A DNA stretch of 6,108 bases from Vibrio sp. Lineage in GTDB: Bacteria > Pseudomonadota > Gammaproteobacteria > Enterobacterales > Vibrionaceae. Positions 1 to 5,100 of this stretch are shown here, piece by piece. Each line of letters opens with the position of its first letter. Positions within the stretch are counted from its first letter, which is position 1. Made by a program: the position numbers and the translations under genes. The stretch lies in the NCBI GenBank assembly GCA_007124475.1, contig SLFB01000004.1, positions 1-6,108 of the forward strand. Direction: 5' to 3'. Below the pieces are notes generated by a model. It had not been told where the DNA came from. It ran no database searches and saw only the letters and a list, made by a program, of their open reading frames with translations.

Positions 1-251
1 AATCGAAATTCAATTTGTAACTGATTGGCCTCTGCAAACGCTCGCCAAAAATCAATCAAAATACCATCCGGTTGTCCTTGAGAGTTTATAAACGAGTATG
101 GTTTGTAAGCACTAGAGTTAGTGATAATAAGGGGGCGCGTTTGCAGATGATCAGATAAAGGCTCAGCCAATATTCGAGTGGCTGGAGTGAGGATAAAGAT
201 TATCACCACCATTATTATCATGCCATTGATGCCACCTCGGTAATTCGCCAT
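1..251 (-). CDS. Periplasmic substrate-binding-domain protein, N-terminal fragment
   Basis: Partial gene: 83 codons from an ATG at 251 run off the left edge with no stop. Seen: a short N-terminus with one Arg, then a strongly hydrophobic stretch at residues 11-24 (MIIMVVIIFILTPA), then a plausible signal-peptidase site near ILA-EP (residues 27-31). From residue 40 the sequence PLIITNSSAYKPYSFINSQG followed by PDGILIDFWRAFAEAN matches the start of the SBP_bac_3 (amino-acid-type periplasmic binding) fold: a beta strand, the aromatic-rich 'PYSFI' segment, then 'G-hydrophobic-DFW'. The start is supported by AGAGAAAGG (258-266), six bases upstream. In vibrios such domains occur as free binding proteins and as the sensor part of diguanylate cyclases or sensor kinases. 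The output domain lies outside the window, so the full function cannot be told. It is divergent from the MFS gene, with a repeat between them. Confidence 0.8.
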   Translation of the reverse strand, partial: MANYRGGINGMIIMVVIIFILTPATRILAEPLSDHLQTRPLIITNSSAYKPYSFINSQGQPDGILIDFWRAFAEANQLQIEFR

Positions 252-280
252 AAAATACCTTTCTCTTTGCTTTAGGAATA

Positions 281-309
281 CTTAGAGTTTAGCTGGCTTT
301 GGACATCAA
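281..309 (-). promoter_or_regulatory. Possible sigma70 promoter of the binding-protein gene
   Basis: On the minus strand, TTGATG (309-304) is separated by 17 bases from TCTAAG (286-281). Each matches four of six positions of the sigma70 consensus, and the spacing is ideal. A transcript would start near 274, about 23 bases before the ATG and just ahead of the ribosome binding site. This is based on pattern only, and the weak -10 keeps confidence low. Confidence 0.35.
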
Positions 310-341
310 GCGATAACTCATGAGCATTAATTACCTTTTAT

Positions 342-559
342 TATATACCTAATTTTTATACTTCAAGCCGTTAACTATCCTCAAACAACTTGGAGTTGCA
401 GGTAGGCGGCCAGTGAGTAACAAATTTGAACAGCCGTAGGCTGGCCTTTGATGAGAGCCACGGATGGATCTCATCATCCCCATAACCATAGATCACTATG
501 TGATTGAGGTGAACGAACGTAGCCAACACCCCTGCAGCTTCAAGTAGAAAGGCTATATA
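342..559 (+). repeat. ERIC-like repeat, copy A, with internal insertion
   Basis: The right half (about 477-559) closely follows the ERIC consensus: a central imperfect palindrome (CATAG 487-491, CTATG 496-500), then GTGATTGAGGTGAACGAACG, GTAGCCAACACCCCTGCAGC and a TTCAAG...TATA end. The outer ends form an inverted repeat: TATATACC...ACTTCAAG (342-367) against CTTCAAGTA...GGCTATATA (538-559). Such TA-flanked ends are typical of these nonautonomous miniature elements. The left arm (390-420, including GTTGCAGGTAGGCGGCCAG) matches the extended ERIC form. Between about 421 and 476 is an extra block absent from the short consensus, containing a hairpin (CAGCC-GTA-GGCTG, 431-443). Copy B near 5101-5280 has the same block in the same orientation. 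A 35-base stretch (511-545) is identical to copy B (5234-5268). It carries no coding capacity and, if transcribed, would give a structured RNA. Confidence 0.85.
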
Positions 560-663
560 TCATGGGTAAACAACCCCTAAGGACTGTGGCTCTCGCGTTA
601 CCAGTCGTTTGAATTTCCCTTAGCTTTCATTCCTGATCACAATATTTTTTGCGACTCGTTATG

Positions 664-685
664 AAAAGTGATTCCAATCACATCA
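664..685. promoter_or_regulatory. CRP-like operator upstream of the MFS gene
   Basis: The sequence contains AAAAGTGATTCCAATCACAT. The arms GTGATT and AATCAC are perfect inverted repeats around CC, and they sit at the spacing of the cAMP-CRP consensus (TGTGA-N6-TCACA). The only departure in the ten key positions is A for the first T. Its centre (674.5) lies about 20 bases upstream of TATAAT at 694-699. That is closer to the promoter than the usual class II activating position, so CRP bound here might repress or act on another start point. Identification as CRP rather than another palindrome-binding regulator is an inference. Confidence 0.5.
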
Positions 686-699
686 ATATTGGTTATAAT
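672..699 (+). promoter_or_regulatory. Probable sigma70 promoter of the MFS gene
   Basis: A perfect -10 hexamer TATAAT lies at 694-699. The -35 is poor (TTCCAA 672-677, 16-base spacer) and falls inside the CRP-like palindrome, which suggests dependence on or occlusion by a regulator. CCGCGCGC directly follows the -10, a G+C-rich discriminator of the kind found at promoters sensitive to ppGpp and supercoiling. A start near 706 would give a leader of about 95 bases. Confidence 0.55.
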
Positions 700-755
700 C
701 CGCGCGCTTTGTAATTTACGTTGAAATTTGCAAACTAATTTTTAACTTTTACTTT

Positions 756-770
756 AATGCGTTTCGCATT
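756..770 (+). other. Small hairpin in the MFS leader
   Basis: AATGCG (756-761) and CGCATT (765-770) pair perfectly around a TTT loop, followed by TT and then CC. It lies 31 bases before the MFS start codon. The stem is too short and the T tract too weak to call a terminator. It may be a leader structure or chance. Confidence 0.3.
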
Positions 771-801
771 TTCCTGAACTGACCTTTGAGTACCCCAACT
801 A

Positions 802-2034
802 ATGAGCAAAATTGATAAAGCGATGCGTATCCTTTTAGCTGGTTTTTGTATTAACCTTTGTCTTGGTATCCTTTACGCTTGGAGCGTATTTAATAAAGCC
901 TTGGTCAACGATTTTGGCTGGAGTGCCGCTGATGCATCCTCTCCTTATGCTCTTGCCACTATCGCTTTCTCAGTTTCATTGCTGATCGCCGGTGTGCTAC
1001 AAGATAAGATGGGACCACGTAACATTCTTATTCTTGGTACTTCGCTAACTGGTTTAGGCATGATTGCTTCTGGATTTGTTTCCTCTGTTGCCATGCTCAA
1101 TGTAACGTTTGGTATCATCACTGGTGCTGGTATTGGTTTTGGTTATGCCTGCTTATCACCTTCAGCCATGAAATGGTTTCATCCTTCTAAAAAGGGAATG
1201 GTTAACGGACTCATTGCTGCTGGCTTTGGTTTAGCCGCTATTTATCTTGCCCCGTTAACCTCGGCGTTAATCACCCATTATGGCATTCAAACCAGCTTTA
1301 TCTTACTGGGTGTTGGTGTATTACTGATCGCGGTACCTTTAGCCTGTACGATCAATAATCCACCTAGTGATTACGTTCCTGCAGAACCTAAATTGAAAGC
1401 TGGCCAACAAGCGAAAAAGCTAGCGCCAAGTTATGATATGACTTGGCGTGTTATGCTACGCACGCCTCAATTTTACTCATTATGGATCATGTACGCTCTA
1501 GCAGCATCGGTCGGCCTGATGATTATTGGTAACATTACTAATATTGCTAGCGTGCAAGCCAACCTACCTAATGCTGTTTATTTAGCTTCTATTTTGGCAA
1601 TCTTTAACTCTGGCGGCCGTATTGCAGCAGGCCTGCTGTCTGACAAGATTGGCGGCGTGAAAACGTTACTTCTGGCCTTCTTATTACAAGGCACTAATAT
1701 GATGATGTTCGCTAGCTTTGATTCTGAGTGGACTTTGATCATAGGTACTGCCATTGCAGCTGTTGGCTATGGCACATTACTGGCCGTCTTCCCATCAATC
1801 ACAGCGGAGTTCTATGGCTTGAAGAATTACGGCACTAACTATGGTGTATTGTATACCTCATGGGGGATTGGCGGAGCGATTGGCGCGGCCGTAGTGGGTT
1901 ACTCTATGACTCATGGTGGTGGCTATCAAATGGCCTATACCATTTCAGCAGCGATGATGGCTCTGTGCGTGCTGCTTGCTTTCATCACTAAGCCAGTGGC
2001 TCATCCACAAACATTAGAGCTAAAAACCGCCTAA
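802..2034 (+). CDS. OFA-family major facilitator (MFS) transporter
   Basis: A 410-residue inner-membrane carrier of the oxalate/formate antiporter (OFA) branch of MFS, normal in length. About 12 hydrophobic segments are visible, six on each side of a polar central loop (about 183-215). The N-terminal segment LCLGILYAWSVF (19-30) is characteristic of the family. The MFS loop 2-3 motif appears as GVLQDKMGPR (64-73) and again in the second half as GLLSDKIGG (277-285). TM11 reads YTSWGIGGAIG (351-361). The OxlT oxalate carrier has a substrate-binding Lys in TM11 and I see none here, so oxalate is not a safe assignment; a small carboxylate is possible but unproven. The ATG at 802 is used although its ribosome binding site (GAGT, 788-791) is weak. 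An ATG at 823 is an alternative, but MSKIDKAMRI fits the family's N-terminus. It appears to be a single-gene unit, with a promoter near 672-699 and a terminator at 2062. Confidence 0.88.
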   Translation: MSKIDKAMRILLAGFCINLCLGILYAWSVFNKALVNDFGWSAADASSPYALATIAFSVSLLIAGVLQDKMGPRNILILGTSLTGLGMIASGFVSSVAMLNVTFGIITGAGIGFGYACLSPSAMKWFHPSKKGMVNGLIAAGFGLAAIYLAPLTSALITHYGIQTSFILLGVGVLLIAVPLACTINNPPSDYVPAEPKLKAGQQAKKLAPSYDMTWRVMLRTPQFYSLWIMYALAASVGLMIIGNITNIASVQANLPNAVYLASILAIFNSGGRIAAGLLSDKIGGVKTLLLAFLLQGTNMMMFASFDSEWTLIIGTAIAAVGYGTLLAVFPSITAEFYGLKNYGTNYGVLYTSWGIGGAIGAAVVGYSMTHGGGYQMAYTISAAMMALCVLLAFITKPVAHPQTLELKTA

Positions 2035-2061
2035 TCGGTAGCCATTGAGCCCGACAATGCT

Positions 2062-2093
2062 AAAACCGCGCTTAACGTTAAGCGCGGTTTTTT
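2062..2093 (+). terminator. Rho-independent terminator of the MFS gene
   Basis: A perfect 30-base palindrome (2062-2091), AAAACCGCGCTTAA followed by CG and its exact complement, forms a stem of up to about 13 pairs. Six T residues (2088-2093) follow the G+C-rich part. The four A residues on the left give a short U tract in the other direction too, so it may also stop the converging transcript of the TM2 gene. Confidence 0.92.
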
Positions 2094-2163
2094 ATTGCCG
2101 ATACCCAAACTATGTAGGGTAACCGTTATCACTGCTGGGCTTTCAGGCATCAAATTGCAAGCA

Positions 2164-2601
2164 TTAAAACCAAGGTCTGTGATTGAAGATATAGCGTTGC
2201 TCAAACTCTTCATCTGAACGTGTGATGTAAATCAGAAACTCAACGAAGGCGATAATACTTATGACCGCCGATGGAATACCAAGCAAAAGAATCCCTGATA
2301 AAAACACCAACAGCATCACCAAACCTTGTTTGATATAACCTAAATAGAATTTATGTACACCAAGCGCGCCGAAGAAAAAAGCCAATAATGCCGCAATAAT
2401 TTTTTGCGATGATTTTCCTGTCGGAATTGGGTAAACCGCGGTGGCCTGTTCGTTTTCAATACAAAAATCAACCGTGACACCAATTTTTGGACTCTGTTGC
2501 CCTTTCCACTCGTATAGAGCAAGAGTATATCGACGCCCGTCTTCACCAGAAATTAAGCCATTCTGGTGTGAGTAGTCGATATCGATAATGGTTCCTTTCA
2601 T
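2164..2601 (-). CDS. TM2-domain membrane protein with OB/cold-shock-like N-terminus
   Basis: A 145-residue protein in two parts. Residues 1-58 (MKGTIIDIDY, then GLISGEDGRRYTLALYEW, then GVTVDF...A.AVYPI) have the strand pattern and Gly/Asp-Gly positions of a small OB-fold resembling cold-shock domains, without clear RNP aromatic motifs. Residues 63-127 are a TM2 domain: helix KIIAALLAFFFGALG, the hallmark loop GVHKFYLG (81-88), and a second long hydrophobic segment (about 93-126) ending in a charged tail. TM2 proteins are small membrane proteins of mostly unknown role. The ATG at 2601 has GAGGT (2615-2611) about nine bases upstream. The gene converges with the MFS gene across a terminator and diverges from a 62-residue gene. 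What the N-terminal domain binds is unknown. Confidence 0.85.
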   Translation of the reverse strand: MKGTIIDIDYSHQNGLISGEDGRRYTLALYEWKGQQSPKIGVTVDFCIENEQATAVYPIPTGKSSQKIIAALLAFFFGALGVHKFYLGYIKQGLVMLLVFLSGILLLGIPSAVISIIAFVEFLIYITRSDEEFEQRYIFNHRPWF

Positions 2602-2705
2602 GGTGCTTGAACCTCAAATAATGAATCGTGACCTCACAGCGAATTCTAACAACAGGGTATATACTAACCATGCAAGGCTTGTAACTTCCCACTTAATCTA
2701 CAGCC

Positions 2706-2711
2706 GGAGGT
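2706..2711 (+). promoter_or_regulatory. Strong ribosome binding site fixing the small gene's start
   Basis: GGAGGT lies five bases before the ATG at 2717. It decides the start: the same frame is open back to an ATG at 2588, but that earlier start lacks such a site and would overlap the divergent TM2 gene's start and leader. Confidence 0.85.
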
Positions 2712-2716
2712 GTGAA

Positions 2717-2905
2717 ATGAACATTAGAGATAGCATTGATGCCTTAGAGCAACAAATCTATGTAGCCTGTTCAGAAGGTGATTTTCAAACCGTCAACCAC
2801 CTTGAAAAAAAATTAGAGCAACTCAGAGGCAGAATGGAAAATCAATTACATGATGATCCTTATGCCCTCGAAGGGCGCACATTCATTGATGATGATTGGC
2901 GTTAA
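2717..2905 (+). CDS. 62-residue hypothetical protein, helical, acidic C-terminus
   Basis: I do not recognise the family. The protein has 62 residues, with no signal peptide or membrane segment. Residues 4-40 (SIDALEQQIYVACSEGDF, then QTVNHLEKKLEQLRGRM) read as two amphipathic helices joined by the turn 'SEGDF', like a short helical hairpin or coiled coil. The C-terminus is acidic and ends FIDDDWR. Coding is supported by GGAGGT five bases before the ATG, even codon use, and a hairpin directly after the stop. The gene diverges from the TM2 gene within 115 bases. A TATACT hexamer at 2660-2665 could be its -10, with no good -35. It is likely a small cytosolic protein of unknown function. Confidence 0.7.
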   Translation: MNIRDSIDALEQQIYVACSEGDFQTVNHLEKKLEQLRGRMENQLHDDPYALEGRTFIDDDWR

Positions 2906-2912
2906 GCAAACA

Positions 2913-2932
2913 TAGGGAGCCTCGGCTCCCTA
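2913..2932. terminator. Hairpin between converging genes, probable bidirectional terminator
   Basis: TAGGGAGC (2913-2920) and GCTCCCTA (2925-2932) form an eight-pair G+C-rich stem around CTCG. It sits eight bases after the small gene's stop and 26 bases after the stop of the converging S4 gene. On the plus strand the following bases (CTCTTCATC) are only moderately T-rich. On the minus strand TGTTTGCTT follows. The T tracts are imperfect, so termination strength is uncertain. Confidence 0.65.
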
Positions 2933-2957
2933 CTCTTCATCGCTAAAAAGTGCCCCC

Positions 2958-3458
2958 TCAAAAAAAGCGAATTTGACTACGGCCTTTGCCTTTATCGGTC
3001 GATTGGCTCTCGCTAGCTGGTTTTTCTATCTTAGTCTGCGGCTCATTGGCCAGACTTTTTTGACTCGTTTTTGCCTGTTGACTGGTTTTTGTTTGCTGTT
3101 TGTTTTTTTTCTGCTTCTGTTGCTTTGAGTTCGATGTCGCCTTGTTAGCCGTTGTTGATTGCTTTATTGGCGCGTCAACCACGTTAGATTCAGAGCCCAC
3201 TGGTGACTCACAAATCACCAAATAATATTCCTGATTAAACTCAATCAGATCACCATCATACAATTTACGCCTTTTGCGAGTTTCTAACTCGCCATTTACC
3301 GCTACATACTGTTCTGCGATAACGTGCTTGGCTTCGCCACCTCCACTGACTGCATTCGCAATTTTTAACACTTTATACAGTTCAATTGGCTGGCTACTGA
3401 CTTCTACGCCAATGGCTTCAATTTCAATTTCTTGTTGATCGTCAATATCCTGACTCAT
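2958..3458 (-). CDS. YbcJ-like S4 RNA-binding protein with long polar tail
   Basis: A 166-residue cytosolic protein. Residues about 25-83 form an S4-type RNA-binding domain of the YbcJ kind: IELYKVLKIANAVSGGGEAK, then VIAEQYVAVNGELETRKRRK and LYDGDLIEF. The latter carries the conserved 'V-NG--E-RKR-K-G' pattern, whose basic residues contact RNA in S4 domains. E. coli YbcJ is only about 70 residues. Here an acidic lead (1-20) precedes the domain, and a disordered tail (about 84-166) rich in Lys, Gln, Ser and Thr follows, ending GRSQIRFF. The reading frame is open to an ATG at 3554, but residues added there look non-protein-like and lack a ribosome binding site. The ATG at 3458 has AGAGAG (3472-3467) about eight bases upstream and starts just before the acidic lead. 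The RNA target is unknown. It converges with the 62-residue gene and lies 145 bases downstream of the NUDIX gene on the same strand. Confidence 0.82.
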   Translation of the reverse strand: MSQDIDDQQEIEIEAIGVEVSSQPIELYKVLKIANAVSGGGEAKHVIAEQYVAVNGELETRKRRKLYDGDLIEFNQEYYLVICESPVGSESNVVDAPIKQSTTANKATSNSKQQKQKKNKQQTKTSQQAKTSQKSLANEPQTKIEKPASESQSTDKGKGRSQIRFF

Positions 3459-3603
3459 GATCGTTTCTCTCTTAGAATTTGGCGCTAGTCTATAGCGAAT
3501 ACACAGATAACAAAACCCAAAAGGAGTCTCTGTTTTCTCCTTACCCATAAGCATAGACAGGATTGCTAATTAGGGTGAACCAAGGTAATTACCGCTGCAA
3601 AAA

Positions 3604-4143
3604 TCAGCTCGAAAGGTCAACAGACCCTAGCATATCTTTGGCGATTAAGCGTAATAAATAGGTCTCTCGCTCAATACTCATGCCTTTTTTATCACTATTG
3701 GCGATGGTCTGTTCATTGTGTGCAATGGCTTGATGAATGTTAATCCACAACGGTTGCATGCCATTTTTTATTTCATAATCTTCAAAGCGCGTTGACCCCA
3801 ATTGGCGATCAGCTTTACAGGTATAGCAATAAGAAATCATGTGCATCACGTCCACATTATCGCGATACCAAGGACGAAACTCTTCGTAAATCCCATAGGG
3901 TGTTATTTGACGGATATTATTCGCTCCCGTCTCTTCTTCAAGTTCACGGACTAAGCCTTGAATGATATCTTCATGCTCATCAATACCACCGCCTGGCAAA
4001 GAATAATCATGGTAACGCTCAGTGTAGAGCAACAAAATATCATCACCATCGATAACAATGGCACGAGCGGCTTTCCGTTGAATAATCGTGTGTTGGCTGA
4101 GGGCTATCACATCAGGATGGGTTGCGGTATGTAAATGTTTCAT
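3604..4143 (-). CDS. NUDIX hydrolase
   Basis: A 179-residue enzyme. The Nudix box GX5EX7REUXEEXGU is complete at residues 52-74: G52, E58, then RELEEETGA (66-74), with the catalytic metal-binding glutamates in place. It is preceded by RKAARAIVIDGDDILLLYTER, the usual first strands, and by YSLPGGG. NUDIX enzymes hydrolyse nucleoside diphosphates linked to another moiety and need Mg2+ or Mn2+. The substrate cannot be read from this sequence. The segment EEFRPWYRDNVDVMHMISYCY (88-108) resembles the later strands of ADP-ribose or general NTP-type members, but that is a loose impression. The frame opens at 4239, yet AAGG at 4153-4150 lies six bases before the ATG at 4143, which gives the N-terminus MKHLHTATHP. 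The gene is divergent from the siderophore gene. Confidence 0.88.
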   Translation of the reverse strand: MKHLHTATHPDVIALSQHTIIQRKAARAIVIDGDDILLLYTERYHDYSLPGGGIDEHEDIIQGLVRELEEETGANNIRQITPYGIYEEFRPWYRDNVDVMHMISYCYTCKADRQLGSTRFEDYEIKNGMQPLWINIHQAIAHNEQTIANSDKKGMSIERETYLLRLIAKDMLGSVDLSS

Positions 4144-4149
4144 AAACGA

Positions 4150-4153
4150 CCTT
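4150..4153 (-). promoter_or_regulatory. Ribosome binding site fixing the NUDIX start
   Basis: AAGG on the minus strand lies six bases before the ATG at 4143. None of the earlier in-frame ATG codons (4239, 4230, 4170, 4158) has a comparable site, and the extra residues they would add do not look like NUDIX sequence. Confidence 0.7.
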
Positions 4154-4233
4154 ATCATTATTTCAATCATTATTTTACCACGCTTACTGCCGTTGAGTGC
4201 TGAGTGAGATAAATTTTTACCTCCCCGCATAAA

Positions 4234-4248
4234 TGACAACGATTATCA
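4234..4248. promoter_or_regulatory. Fur box
   Basis: TGACAACGATTATCA matches the 15-base Fur core TGATAATNATTATCA at 12 of 14 defined positions. It sits 62 bases upstream of the siderophore-interacting protein start and overlaps the putative -35, so Fe-Fur binding would block transcription. It is also 91 bases upstream of the divergent NUDIX start and might affect both genes. This assignment agrees with the neighbouring gene's role in iron uptake. Confidence 0.85.
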
Positions 4249-4271
4249 TTGCCGAAAATAACTTTTATGCT
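4243..4271 (+). promoter_or_regulatory. Probable Fur-controlled promoter of the siderophore gene
   Basis: TTATCA (4243-4248) and TATGCT (4266-4271) are separated by exactly 17 bases. Each matches four of six sigma70 positions. The -35 lies within the Fur box. A start near 4278 gives a leader of about 33 bases. Confidence 0.5.
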
Positions 4272-4310
4272 AAGGTAATGGCGAGATTAATTTCCTAGAC
4301 GATAAACAAT

Positions 4311-5099
4311 ATGGCAACTCAACAAAATCAGCGAGATTTTTACCTCGTTACCGTTACCGATAGTCAGCAAATATCACCGAATATTCAAAGGATCACTTTG
4401 CAAGGTGATTCCATTGCCCATTTTGGCGAACAAAGTATTGGTGGCTACTTTAAATTAATTTTCACCCCACAAGGTGATCCCGAGCTATCGCGTTTAGCCA
4501 GCAATGAAAAACCCGTATTGCGCACGTATACTATCCGTGACTTTAACTCTCACACCAACCAGCTCACCGTCGATCTTGTCCGCCATATTAGCTCAGATCC
4601 AAGTTGTGGCTTTGCCGCTCGTTGGGCTGATAATGCTCAAATTGGTGATACTATTCATATTGCTGGGCCGGGCAAAAGCCAAGGGCCGGATTGGAATTCA
4701 GATTGGGTCTATTTAGTGGCTGATATGACGGCCTTACCCGCTGTTGCTGCCAACCTTGCGAGTCTAGATTCAAACGCCAAAGGTTACGCCGTAATTGAAA
4801 TCACTCAAAATGACGATCAGCAAACACTCAATGCACCTGCTGGAGTAGACATTATATGGGTGGATGCCTCCCAAGGGCTCAGCTTAGCTGAGCAAGTGAA
4901 AGCTCAACCTTGGCTGCCAGGGACTTGCTCGGTTTGGTGTGCTTGCGAATTTGAAACCATGCGTGAACTACGTCAATACTTCCGCAATGAAAAGCAGGTT
5001 GGACGTGAGCGTATTTATATCAGTAGTTACTGGAAAAACGGGGTAACGGAAGATGGCCACAAAGTCATCAAACGTGAAGATGCTGAGGCCCACGGCTGA
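4311..5099 (+). CDS. Siderophore-interacting protein (ViuB/YqjH-like ferric-siderophore reductase)
   Basis: A 262-residue cytosolic flavoprotein of the SIP family. Members use FAD and NAD(P)H or another donor to reduce Fe(III)-siderophore and release Fe(II) after import. Seen: an N-terminal FAD-binding beta-barrel with LRTYTIRDF (70-78), including the family's R-x-Y-T flavin motif. GFAARWADNAQIGD (100-113) and IAGPGKS (117-123) follow, typical of the FAD phosphate region. The C-terminal half opens with YLVADMTALPAVAANL (134-149), equivalent to the 'GDETALPA' pyridine-nucleotide segment, and ends with ISSYWKNGVTEDGHKVIKRE, matching the family's closing motif. The length is normal. The ATG at 4311 is the first possible start, since an in-frame stop lies just upstream; its ribosome binding site is weak. 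A Fur box upstream indicates induction under iron limitation. No siderophore transport or synthesis genes adjoin it, so its siderophore is unknown. An ERIC-like repeat begins directly after the stop. Confidence 0.9.
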   Translation: MATQQNQRDFYLVTVTDSQQISPNIQRITLQGDSIAHFGEQSIGGYFKLIFTPQGDPELSRLASNEKPVLRTYTIRDFNSHTNQLTVDLVRHISSDPSCGFAARWADNAQIGDTIHIAGPGKSQGPDWNSDWVYLVADMTALPAVAANLASLDSNAKGYAVIEITQNDDQQTLNAPAGVDIIWVDASQGLSLAEQVKAQPWLPGTCSVWCACEFETMRELRQYFRNEKQVGRERIYISSYWKNGVTEDGHKVIKREDAEAHG

Positions 5100-5100
5100 T

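Larger units (their letters stand above)
252..801. other. 550-base gene-free divergent intergenic region
   Basis: I see no convincing gene here. Reading from the left, it holds the ribosome binding site and a possible promoter of the minus-strand binding-protein gene, then a complete ERIC-like repeat (342-559). Next come about 100 bases without recognisable structure, a CRP-like palindrome (664-685), and a TATAAT element (694-699) followed by CCGCGCGC. Last is an A+T-rich leader with a small hairpin (756-770) before the MFS start. The region is long for two divergent genes, mainly because of the repeat. Confidence 0.7.

Noticed and set aside
2340..2546. 68-codon open frame within the TM2 gene region
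   Set aside because: It is an alternative frame of the TM2 gene on the same strand, and the real frame contains the family motif.
2588..2716. Upstream extension of the 62-residue gene to an ATG at 2588
   Set aside because: It would overlap the divergent TM2 start, has no ribosome binding site, and adds residues without protein-like character. GGAGGT sits five bases before the ATG at 2717.
3459..3554. Longer start for the S4 protein
   Set aside because: The 32 extra residues match nothing expected for the family, and the early ATG codons lack a ribosome binding site. The 3458 start is supported by AGAGAG and an acidic lead.
3584..3593. Palindrome GGTAATTACC between the NUDIX and S4 genes
   Set aside because: It is short and A+T-centred, with no link to a promoter element I can place; likely chance.
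4144..4239. Longer start for the NUDIX hydrolase
   Set aside because: It would run into the Fur box and the promoter region of the divergent gene. AAGG six bases before 4143 fits better.
4504..4716. 70-codon open frame inside the siderophore gene
   Set aside because: It is an out-of-frame shadow of a clearly conserved protein and has no independent signals.
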